Part shown: one piece after another, positions 1 through 5,802 of the stretch
How positions within the stretch are numbered: position 1 is the first letter of the stretch
Layout of the letters: each line of letters starts with the position of its first letter
Assembly: GCA_002404515.1 (NCBI GenBank)
Contig: DHJV01000050.1
Span: 14,400 to 20,201, forward strand
Direction of reading: 5' to 3'
Source: Lachnospiraceae bacterium UBA4711
GTDB taxonomy: Bacteria; Bacillota; Clostridia; Lachnospirales; Lachnospiraceae
Length of the DNA stretch: 5,802 nucleotides
The notes under the pieces: model-generated
Told to the model about the DNA's origin: nothing
The model's database searches: none
Seen by the model: the letters and a program-made list of their open reading frames with translations, nothing else
Translations under genes and position numbers: made by a program

Positions 1-24
1 ACTTCCAGAAAATATTAAATAGTG

Positions 25-53
25 TTTTAAAAATTGTATAAATCTATTATAAT
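25..53 (+). promoter_or_regulatory. Possible promoter of the AraC-type gene
   Basis: A perfect TATAAT box lies at 48-53 in an AT-rich stretch, with only a weak TTTTAA at 25-30 as a -35 candidate (17-base spacer). Transcription would start near 60, leaving a leader of about 50 bases before the ATG at 109. A perfect TTGACA at 62-67 is also present, but the only -10 candidates after it (TTAAAA at 83-88) are poorly matched and poorly spaced. Which element is used cannot be decided from sequence, so this call is tentative. Confidence 0.35.
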
Positions 54-108
54 AAATAATATTGACACACTTGATAATCAGATTAAAACACATTTATGAG
101 GTGATATA

Positions 109-1008
109 ATGGGATTTTTTGAATATATTGATATTATGAAACAGCCCTATGATATATTTTGTACAAAATGTACAGACACTCCCATGCACTGGCATTATTA
201 CAGTGAAATATTGTATATTTACAGTGGTTCTATCCTGATTGAATGTAATAACAAAAGTATGATTCTAAAAAAGGGAGATTTATGCTATTTTTACCCGTTA
301 CAGCTTCACAGTGTAAAGCCAGACCCTTCCTGTGATGAGGCGGTTAACTATGCCGTCATCAAATTCAACATTCAGACTCTTTCCATACCAAAAGCTTATC
401 TGCAGACAATGTATGATTCGTTTGTTCACAGAAATTCTGACGAAGACTTCTGCCTGCTTGTTCATCAGAATGAAAAAATACCATCGATTGTAAAAAATAT
501 CCTGGACGAATATGAGTGCAAAGAATTGATGCATATGCTGGCTGTCCAGTCAGGGATTTACACACTTTTAATAGAAATTGCAAGAAATATAGAAAAAAAA
601 CAGAATAGCCACCCAGAAAAACCAGAACAGAACCTGTCCTTTTATCACATCCTGGAATATATCGATGCACACTCTGCAGAACCGCTCGAGGTCCAGGTAC
701 TTGCAGACATGTGTCATCTGAGTTATTCCCATTTTGCAAAGCTCTTCCGCGAAAACTACGGTCGTTCCTGTAAGGAATACATACAATATATCCGCATGAA
801 CAAAGCACAGGATTTACTCTTAAATTCTGATTTTGATATCAATTATATTGCTCAGGAAACCGGTTTTATGATTGCAGCCATTTCATACGGCAATATAAGA
901 AATGGCGTGGCATCACGCCGAAACAGGAGCGAAAAAATAAATATTAAAAAATCCGGAAGCTTTGATACTTCCGGATTTTCAATATTTAACTACCTGTTCT
1001 TTTTGTAA
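109..1008 (+). CDS. AraC-family transcriptional regulator, frameshifted near its C terminus
   Basis: Cytoplasmic transcription factor of the AraC/XylS family. The N-terminal region (about residues 20-90) looks like the cupin-type sensing domain, with a His-x-His pair at 27-29, Glu33, a KKGD turn near 54-57 and His67. The C-terminal region starts near residue 177 and contains the first HTH (about 193-218, LADMCHLSYSHFAKLFRENY) and the start of the second (DINYIAQETGF, 243-253). The start at 109 is supported by GAGGTGAT at 98-105. After residue 253 the annotated frame loses all family similarity and runs 46 residues through the terminator into the 3' end of the convergent gene, stopping at 1008. 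The +1 frame instead reads YDCSHFIRQYKKWRGITPKQ, the classic AraC signature, and stops at 947. One extra T in the run at 864-867 would give a normal protein of about 279 residues. As written, the second recognition helix is missing, so DNA binding is probably lost unless this is a sequencing error. The ligand and targets are unknown. Confidence 0.88.
   Translation: MGFFEYIDIMKQPYDIFCTKCTDTPMHWHYYSEILYIYSGSILIECNNKSMILKKGDLCYFYPLQLHSVKPDPSCDEAVNYAVIKFNIQTLSIPKAYLQTMYDSFVHRNSDEDFCLLVHQNEKIPSIVKNILDEYECKELMHMLAVQSGIYTLLIEIARNIEKKQNSHPEKPEQNLSFYHILEYIDAHSAEPLEVQVLADMCHLSYSHFAKLFRENYGRSCKEYIQYIRMNKAQDLLLNSDFDINYIAQETGFMIAAISYGNIRNGVASRRNRSEKINIKKSGSFDTSGFSIFNYLFFL
864..947 (+). other. Out-of-frame remainder of the AraC domain after a one-base deletion
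   Basis: Reading from 867 in the frame shifted by one base gives Tyr-Asp-Cys-Ser-His-Phe-Ile-Arg-Gln-Tyr-Lys-Lys-Trp, followed by RGITPKQERKNKY and a stop at 945-947. This is the second recognition helix and the conserved end of an AraC domain. The shift falls at the four-T run 864-867, where five T would restore the frame. The restored stop lies immediately before the hairpin at 950-977, the expected position for a gene end, which supports the reconstruction. Confidence 0.88.
950..977. terminator. Bidirectional rho-independent terminator between convergent genes
   Basis: AATCCGGAAG at 950-959 pairs perfectly with CTTCCGGATT at 968-977 around an 8-base loop. Flanking A residues (945-949) and T residues (978-979) extend the stem and provide a U-rich tail, stronger for minus-strand transcripts, whose tail comes from the A run at 946-951. 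It lies between the reconstructed AraC stop (947) and the surface protein stop (990-992), so it can end transcription from both sides. Confidence 0.82.
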
Positions 1009-2765
1009 ATCATCACACCTGCAGCACTCACAGACGCAAGCCCCAGCAATAACCATACAAACGGATTACTTTCATCCCCTGTTTTCGGGCCTTTCGGAGT
1101 TGTCTGGTCAGCAGGCTTGCTCTGGTCTGGCACGTTGACAGCAGTTTCCGTTGTTGTCACGTCAGCAGGCTTTGCCACTGCTTTCACCTCAAATTTTGTA
1201 CTACATTCTCCATCGACATACACTACTGTCAGATTATGGGAACCTGCGGAAAGTGTCTGAAGATACTCTGGTTTCAATGTAATAATGGTTGAACCGGACT
1301 TTGCACTATAATTCTTTGCATCAATCAACGCTCCATCCACTTTCACGCCTGTGAACTTGCTAAACGCTCCATTTGCACGCACCGTCAGTGTTCCGTCTGT
1401 GTTCTGTGTCCAGGAACCATTTGCACCTTCAATAATTTCATACTGTGCAGAAGTTTCTGATGGTGTCATCGTTAAGTCGGTGTGAACCCACATGGATGCG
1501 GTTGTACCATCGGAGAAATCGGGCATATCGTCTTCGGAGCGCTTATAATTTACAAATTCTCCGTTAATTTTCAGCTTAGTATTAGGTCCGAATACATAAC
1601 GGACATTTCCGACATCGCCCTCAGCCGACACGAACACACCGTAATGATAGGTCTTTCCGGCATCAAGCGAGGTAATCTTATTTTTATAAATTTCACCGCC
1701 CCACTCCGGCTCCGTAGAAATCAGACCAGTATTGCTGTCAAGTTCCCACCACTCGCAACGGAACATATAGTGAGCACCATCCGGTGTTTTTCCGGTGAAC
1801 ACAGGCTTGTCTCCGTCCTTAAAGCTTACGGTGACACCGTTGATTTCCACCACATCAATGACGGACACAGTCCGAATTGTAATCGTTTTCACAGATGGAA
1901 TATACATGGAACCGCCAGTGAAAGGTGCTGATACTTTTTCTCCGTTTACGGTAACAACGGTCTCACTGCTGAAGGAATATCCGTCTTTCGGCTTCAGCAT
2001 AAGAGAATACACATACTTTTTCCCGCTTTCAAACTTAGAAATTGTCGGCAGAGAACCATGTGAGCCGTTATCGGAGTACCATGCGGCAACAGGTTCATTG
2101 TTTTCAAACTGCTGCCAGCATTCATAGGCGATCTCATATTTATCTGTATCGACATCTGAAACCCATGCTGCTGCCTTCGGGGCGTCGCCTGGCTGATAGT
2201 CGAACTTCGCATTTTCAACAGTAGCAGAGGTGATAGTCTGCGCTTCACTCGAAGCCGGACTGCAAATCTCCCTCCAATAAGTAAATTGGATCCTAAACTC
2301 CATATCCACCAGCTCGAGATTTGTCGATTCTTTTACAGCTCCGAATGAGGAGACTTCCGTATCCTCGGTGAATTTGTAACTACTGTTTTCAGGCTGGAAT
2401 ACGATATAGTAGAGATAAATTTTGTCAGCTTCCACTGTTGTGATTTGTTTATCAGAGTCTAGCTGGGACATTGCAATTGAATTGGAGTGCCATTCACGGC
2501 CTGTTGAAGTAATGACATTACCTTGTCCGCGCACATACTCCTTAAAATATTCGTCATAAATCGTATAATGTGCATCACTGCCTGTTATACTTGCCCAAGT
2601 TTTAAATGTATCCCCCGTATTGTAATGTGGCTCCTCATAAACAAAATCTACCCTGTCAATGGCGGTGGGCTCATCAGCAAATACCGATATTGGCATCAGC
2701 AACAGCAGCATGCCAAGCGTGAGCAGCGCTGTCAGTAACTTGTTTTTTATTGGTTTTATTTTCAT
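990..2765 (-). CDS. Secreted, sortase-anchored multi-domain surface protein
   Basis: A 591-residue protein built to be exported and attached to the cell wall. Residues 1-30 form a signal peptide: Lys-rich start, long Leu-rich core, probable cleavage after VFA at 28-30. Three related modules follow at about 35-162, 177-299 and 302-433. They share a pattern of an initial strand, a GD turn, a Glu-x-Trp or similar aromatic patch, then GK-x-Y-x-Y and a closing NG turn, consistent with Ig-like beta domains. Residues 442-527 are an X2-like/Ig-like module (YEIIEGANGSW to CSTKFEV). A Pro/Thr/Lys linker (531-558) leads to GPKTGD at 559-564, a membrane helix at about 568-587 and a KKNR tail. This is the sortase signal architecture with Gly in place of the usual first Leu. 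The start is supported by AGGAGGG at 2772-2778, six bases upstream. No enzymatic motif was seen, so adhesion or ligand binding is plausible but unproven. It is divergent from the two-HTH regulator and paralogous to the surface protein at the window end. Confidence 0.88.
   Translation of the reverse strand: MKIKPIKNKLLTALLTLGMLLLLMPISVFADEPTAIDRVDFVYEEPHYNTGDTFKTWASITGSDAHYTIYDEYFKEYVRGQGNVITSTGREWHSNSIAMSQLDSDKQITTVEADKIYLYYIVFQPENSSYKFTEDTEVSSFGAVKESTNLELVDMEFRIQFTYWREICSPASSEAQTITSATVENAKFDYQPGDAPKAAAWVSDVDTDKYEIAYECWQQFENNEPVAAWYSDNGSHGSLPTISKFESGKKYVYSLMLKPKDGYSFSSETVVTVNGEKVSAPFTGGSMYIPSVKTITIRTVSVIDVVEINGVTVSFKDGDKPVFTGKTPDGAHYMFRCEWWELDSNTGLISTEPEWGGEIYKNKITSLDAGKTYHYGVFVSAEGDVGNVRYVFGPNTKLKINGEFVNYKRSEDDMPDFSDGTTASMWVHTDLTMTPSETSAQYEIIEGANGSWTQNTDGTLTVRANGAFSKFTGVKVDGALIDAKNYSAKSGSTIITLKPEYLQTLSAGSHNLTVVYVDGECSTKFEVKAVAKPADVTTTETAVNVPDQSKPADQTTPKGPKTGDESNPFVWLLLGLASVSAAGVMIYKKNR
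1185..1442 (-). repeat. X2-like module, copy 1 (paralogous to 5022-5279)
   Basis: This 86-residue coding module in the first surface protein aligns without gaps to the segment encoded at 5022-5279. By hand count about 58 of 86 residues are identical, including the blocks FSKFTGVKVD, SGSTIITLK and DGECST. The DNA differs mostly at silent positions, which points to an older duplication rather than a recent copy. Confidence 0.8.
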
Positions 2766-2797
2766 AGAAAACCCTCCTCGCTATTTAATGTGATACG

Positions 2798-2806
2798 ATT
2801 ATAACA
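2798..2806 (-). promoter_or_regulatory. Extended -10 promoter of the 591-residue surface protein gene
   Basis: On the minus strand this reads TGTTATAAT, a perfect TATAAT with the TGn extension that can compensate for a weak -35. No good -35 is visible at the expected position (about 2820-2827). Transcription would start near 2791, giving a leader of about 26 bases that includes the AGGAGGG ribosome binding site. One arm of the inverted repeat (2809-2818) lies directly upstream, where a bound protein could interfere with or assist RNA polymerase. Confidence 0.6.
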
Positions 2807-2808
2807 AT

Positions 2809-2860
2809 TTTCCGGATATTTATGCTGAATGTTTCCATACAGGCAATGCCTATCCGGAAA
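2809..2860. promoter_or_regulatory. Inverted repeat, candidate operator in the divergent promoter region
   Basis: TTTCCGGATA at 2809-2818 and its exact reverse complement TATCCGGAAA at 2851-2860 form a perfect 10-bp inverted repeat. The CCGG cores are 42 bases apart, close to four helical turns, so both arms face the same side of the DNA. A further TTTCCGG lies at 2875-2881. The long spacing and the absence of a T tract make a terminator unlikely. The natural candidate ligand is the adjacent two-HTH regulator, which is an inference from position. Confidence 0.55.
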
Positions 2861-2868
2861 TATTCGTA

Positions 2869-2897
2869 TTGTAATTTCCGGCATCTGTTAGTATACT
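2869..2897 (+). promoter_or_regulatory. Promoter of the two-HTH regulator gene
   Basis: TTGTAA at 2869-2874 and TATACT at 2892-2897 are separated by exactly 17 bases, a good sigma-A-type core promoter. A second TATAAT at 2901-2906 is an alternative -10. The start would be near 2904, with a short leader carrying AAGGAG at 2925-2930. The extra TTTCCGG (2875-2881) lies in the spacer, which would suit autoregulation. Confidence 0.55.
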
Positions 2898-2936
2898 TAA
2901 TATAATTGATTATTCATATTTAAAAAGGAGAACGCT

Positions 2937-4700
2937 ATGACCTTTCAAGAGAAACTTGCCGAATATATCGAGCAGCTGAACTGCACAGCGAAAATGCTTT
3001 CCGAACGCTCTGGTCTTTCCACCGCTACCATCAGCCGGTATCGTTCCGGTGACCGTATCCCGGAAGCAGATTCCGATAACCTTGCAAATCTGGTAGATGG
3101 TATTGTCCGGATTGCTGAAGATAACGGCATGTCCGGGTTCACAGTACAGACTGTCACAGACTCCTTTCTGCCATACGTCAAAAGCAAAAATTCCGATACG
3201 GAAAATTTTCAAAAAAACCTGAACACCCTGCTGTCCACTCTGCCCGTGAACATTTCTGAGCTTGCCAAGTATTTAAACTACGACGCCTCTTACATCTCGC
3301 GCATCCGAAACGGTCAGCGTCAGCCTGCAAACCAGCAGCAATTTGCTGCAAGTGTCTCTCTCTTCATCACCCGTCGGTTTCAGGAGGCAGGCCAGATTGC
3401 GTTGATTGCCGACATGATCGGATGCAGCCCGGAGGAGTTACAGAATTCGAACGATTATCAGACACGGCTTTCGGATTGGCTGTCAAATGGTGTTAACCGC
3501 TCCAAAGATCAGATTGCAAGCTTTCTTCAAAAGCTGGATGATTTTAATCTCGATGAATATATCTGTGCCATTCATTTTGACGAATTAAAAGTACCATCGG
3601 TTCCATTTCAGCTTCCTACGTCCAAAAGCTACTTTGGACTCCGGGAAATGATGGAAAGCGATCTTGCTTTCTTAAAAGCAACCGTGCTCTCCAAATCCAC
3701 GGAGCCTGTCATAATGTACAGCGACATGCCAATGAGTGAAATGGCAAAGGATCCTGACTTCCCTAAAAAATGGATGTTCGGTATGGCAATGATGCTTAAA
3801 AAAGGACTTCATTTAAACCAGATCCATAACATTGACCGTTCCTTTGATGACATGATGCTCGGACTAGAGAGCTGGATTCCGATGTATATGTCCGGTCAGA
3901 TTTCTCCGTATTACCTGAAGGGCGCACAGGGAACCATCTTTTCCAGTCTGTTAAAGGTGTCCGGCAGCGTTGCGCTGACCGGGGAAGCAATTAACGGTTA
4001 TCATGCAGAAGGAAAATATTATCTGACCAAGAACAAAAGTGAAGTCGCATACTACAAAAAGCGTGCCGAACGGCTCTTATCAAAAGCATCACCACTCATG
4101 GAAATCTATCGTTCCGACCGCGCACAGGCATATAGCTTCTTTCTGGAAGAAGATGCAAAAAAAGAAGGCTCAAGATATAATATATTATCTGCATTATCCT
4201 TACATACTATCAGCGAAGACCTGCTTCACCGTATTTTAAACCACAACCATGTTCCACAGGAGGAGCAGAATCAGATTGCACAATATGTTTCCATGCAGAA
4301 AACTCTTGCAAATACCATTCTATCGCATAGTTCCATTACCGAGGAGATTCCCGTGCTTTCCCGACAGGAATTCGAACAATCACCAATGGTGCTGCCACTG
4401 TCAGGTTTATTCTACGAAAAGGATGTCCTTTACCGTTGGGAAGATTATACGGAGCACCGGAAACTGGCACTTGCTTACCAGAAACAAAATTCCAACTATC
4501 ATATTGTTGAAAATACAGTTTCTGCCTTTCGCAATGTCCAGATCTACATCCACGAAGGGAAATGGGTACTCGTATCAAAAAACAAAACGCCTGCGATTCA
4601 TTTTCTGATCCGGCATCCAAAAATGCGGAACGCCTTTGAAAACATGGTAATTCCCATCAGGGACGCTTCTTCTGTCACGAACAGTGTCCCTCTGTCTTAG
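2937..4700 (+). CDS. Large regulator with two XRE-type helix-turn-helix domains
   Basis: A 587-residue cytoplasmic protein, much longer than ordinary XRE repressors. The first HTH is at about residues 5-55, with the core KMLSERSGLSTATISRYRSG at 19-38. The second is at about 92-150, with ISELAKYLNYDASYISRIRN at 106-125. Both show the Ser-Tyr/Thr-Ile-Ser-Arg recognition helix followed by an Arg/Gly-rich turn. Residues 150-220 are helical and possibly a linker. Residues 225-575 form a long region without a recognised enzyme motif; notable blocks are LGLESWIPMYMSGQISPYYL (308-327) and GYHAEGKYYLTKNK (354-367). No signal peptide or membrane helix is visible. The start at 2937 is supported by AAGGAG at 2925-2930. 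The gene is divergent from one surface protein and convergent with its paralog, so control of surface protein expression is the likely job. The C-terminal region may sense a signal or mediate oligomerisation. I recall similar long proteins in Lachnospiraceae annotated only as transcriptional regulators, but their ligand is unknown to me. Confidence 0.85.
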   Translation: MTFQEKLAEYIEQLNCTAKMLSERSGLSTATISRYRSGDRIPEADSDNLANLVDGIVRIAEDNGMSGFTVQTVTDSFLPYVKSKNSDTENFQKNLNTLLSTLPVNISELAKYLNYDASYISRIRNGQRQPANQQQFAASVSLFITRRFQEAGQIALIADMIGCSPEELQNSNDYQTRLSDWLSNGVNRSKDQIASFLQKLDDFNLDEYICAIHFDELKVPSVPFQLPTSKSYFGLREMMESDLAFLKATVLSKSTEPVIMYSDMPMSEMAKDPDFPKKWMFGMAMMLKKGLHLNQIHNIDRSFDDMMLGLESWIPMYMSGQISPYYLKGAQGTIFSSLLKVSGSVALTGEAINGYHAEGKYYLTKNKSEVAYYKKRAERLLSKASPLMEIYRSDRAQAYSFFLEEDAKKEGSRYNILSALSLHTISEDLLHRILNHNHVPQEEQNQIAQYVSMQKTLANTILSHSSITEEIPVLSRQEFEQSPMVLPLSGLFYEKDVLYRWEDYTEHRKLALAYQKQNSNYHIVENTVSAFRNVQIYIHEGKWVLVSKNKTPAIHFLIRHPKMRNAFENMVIPIRDASSVTNSVPLS

Positions 4701-4703
4701 TAA

Positions 4704-4737
4704 ACAGGGAGCGATATCTTACGATATCGCTCCCTGT
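4704..4737. terminator. Hairpin terminator between convergent genes
   Basis: The arm 4704-4718 (starting ACAGGGAGCG) pairs perfectly over 15 bp with 4723-4737 around a TTAC loop. It starts three bases after the TAG of the two-HTH regulator. The trailing sequence GTTTG is only weakly T-rich, and the minus-strand tail is also short. The stability and position still support transcription termination, probably from both sides. The 62 bases that follow, up to the stop of the next gene, hold no convincing gene. Confidence 0.75.
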
Positions 4738-4799
4738 GTTTGATTGTTACTGACGTATCCAATCATCCCATGTAGGAATCAGACTATCCTGTAATCTGA

Positions 4800-5802
4800 T
4801 TATCGATGGTCATTTTTGTTTTTAATTCCAACTGTTGTTCCGATAATCGCAGCCCCGCTGATAAACAGCATCGCAATCCACAATATAAGGTTGCTTTTAT
4901 CGCCCGTCTCCGGCACATTGGCTGTGTCTGTTTTAATAACTGGCTTAGTTACAGGATTCTTAACGACCGTGTTTTTCTCTCCCTCACTACCATTGTTGTT
5001 CGTGCTCGATGCATCAATCAAAATCTCAAACTCTGTGCTGCACTCTCCATCCTTGTAAACAACAGTCAAAGTGTGTTTACCTATAGCCAGCGTATCAAGA
5101 TAACTTTTTTTCAGTGTTATGATAGTAGAACCTGAAATAGCTGTGTACTGATCTGCATCAACGAGCGTACTGTCTACCTTCACACCAGTAAACTTGGAAA
5201 AATCACCATTTGCAACGAACTTCAACGTGCCATCACTGTCCTGCTTCCAGGTGCCATCCGCCCCCTCTGTGATCTTATAATCAGGCTTCACGGCAGATGC
5301 CAATGGTGTCATAGTCAGAGCTGTTACCCCGGAAAATTGCTGTTCATTATCCGAGCTATCCCGTTGAAGGGCTACTTCCTGCCCGTTAATCTTCAGCTTT
5401 GTATTGGAACCAAAGAACCAGTCATCTTCACTGCCTGCGTCGGAAATTTTGAACGCAAGTTTATACGTGTAGGTCTTATCCTTATCGAAAATGGTAATGA
5501 GATTCCCTTTGTTGTTCTCCTCAGAAGAACTGATGCCCTCTCCCTCGGTCTGCCATGCCTCATAGACTAACGTATAAGGAGCACCATCTGGAATAGTTCC
5601 TGTAAATGCCGGCTTATCACCATCGTTAAAACTCAGGGTTGCATTGTCGATTTCAACCGTCTCAATCTCCTTTGGTGCAATCAGTTTTAACGGGCAATTA
5701 AAATATACTCTTACATAATAATCATCTCTGATTTCATTAATAACTGTCTTTCCTGTTTCTTCATATGTAGTACTGGTATATGTTATTTTAGAACCCGTAT
5801 AT
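4800..5802 (-). CDS. Second sortase-anchored surface protein, 3' part (5' end outside window)
   Basis: The reading frame is open from the window end to the TAA at 4800-4802, giving about 333 C-terminal residues of a longer wall-anchored protein. An internal ATG at 5310-5312 could be mistaken for a start, but the frame continues upstream and stays similar to the other surface protein. The visible order is: an unassigned beta-like segment (about 5671-5802); an Ig-like module at about 5313-5670, with EIDNATLSFNDGDKPAFTG and NTKLKING matching module three of the 591-residue protein; the X2-like module (5022-5279); an Asn/Lys/Thr/Val linker; VPETGD as sortase signal; a hydrophobic helix (LILWIAMLFISGAAIIGTTV); and a KNKNDHR tail. 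The signal peptide is presumably outside the window. The protein is expected to be wall-attached; its ligand is unknown. It is convergent with the two-HTH regulator, separated by the hairpin at 4704-4737. Confidence 0.86.
   Translation of the reverse strand, partial: YTGSKITYTSTTYEETGKTVINEIRDDYYVRVYFNCPLKLIAPKEIETVEIDNATLSFNDGDKPAFTGTIPDGAPYTLVYEAWQTEGEGISSSEENNKGNLITIFDKDKTYTYKLAFKISDAGSEDDWFFGSNTKLKINGQEVALQRDSSDNEQQFSGVTALTMTPLASAVKPDYKITEGADGTWKQDSDGTLKFVANGDFSKFTGVKVDSTLVDADQYTAISGSTIITLKKSYLDTLAIGKHTLTVVYKDGECSTEFEILIDASSTNNNGSEGEKNTVVKNPVTKPVIKTDTANVPETGDKSNLILWIAMLFISGAAIIGTTVGIKNKNDHR
5022..5279 (-). repeat. X2-like module, copy 2 (paralogous to 1185-1442)
   Basis: Encodes YKITEGADGTWKQ through CSTEFEI, 86 residues that align without gaps to the module at 1185-1442, at roughly two thirds identity by hand count. 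It sits at the same place in the protein, directly before the linker and sortase signal, showing that the two surface genes share a common C-terminal half. Confidence 0.8.

Noticed and set aside
365..808. 147-residue minus-strand open frame
   Set aside because: It is antisense to the AraC-type gene, whose family motifs are clear. Its own sequence is Cys-rich and without domain character.
950..977. TCCGGAA core of the terminator stem as another operator copy
   Set aside because: It shares TCCGGAA with the inverted repeat at 2809-2860, but its compact hairpin, flanking A/T tracts and position between convergent stops are fully explained by termination.
1482..1931. 149-residue plus-strand open frame
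   Set aside because: It lies wholly inside the 591-residue surface gene on the opposite strand, has no ribosome binding site and no recognisable protein features.
4777..4801. 7-bp inverted repeat AATCAGA/TCTGATT overlapping the stop of the second surface gene
   Set aside because: The stem is short and AT-rich with an 11-base loop and no T tract. The strong hairpin at 4704-4737 already serves as terminator.
5310..5312. ATG that would start a 170-residue minus-strand protein ending at 4800
   Set aside because: The frame remains open upstream to the window end and keeps clear similarity to the other surface protein. The sequence before the ATG is coding (SGVTALTMTP), not a ribosome binding site.

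Overview
The window looks like low-to-moderate GC Firmicutes chromosome, most likely a gut Clostridia of the Lachnospiraceae type. I infer this from strong AGGAGG-like ribosome binding sites, AT-rich promoters with TATAAT-like boxes, wall-anchored proteins ending in xPxTGD plus a membrane helix, and a long two-HTH XRE regulator of a style I associate with that family. No database search was possible, so the taxon is an inference.

Layout: (1) 1-108 is an AT-rich upstream region. (2) 109-1008 is an AraC-type regulator on the plus strand. Its last helix-turn-helix is broken by an apparent single-base deletion at 864-867; the undamaged frame would stop at 947, just before a bidirectional hairpin terminator. 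(3) 990-2765, minus strand, is a complete 591-residue secreted surface protein with three related Ig-like modules, an X2-like module and a sortase signal. (4) 2766-2936 is a compact divergent promoter region with a perfect 10-bp inverted repeat. (5) 2937-4700, plus strand, is a 587-residue regulator with two XRE-type HTH domains and a long uncharacterised C-terminal region. (6) 4704-4737 is a strong hairpin between convergent genes. (7) From 4800 to the window end, minus strand, is the 3' part of a second surface protein, clearly paralogous to the first and running off the window.

The central unit is a dedicated-looking regulator placed between two paralogous wall-anchored proteins. It is divergent from one and convergent with the other. 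The divergent region carries TTTCCGG-type elements inside both core promoters, which suggests that the two-HTH protein controls itself and the adjacent surface gene. That link is inference from arrangement and sequence. The AraC gene is convergent with the first surface gene and its targets are not visible here. No RNA genes, insertion sequences or CRISPR arrays were seen.
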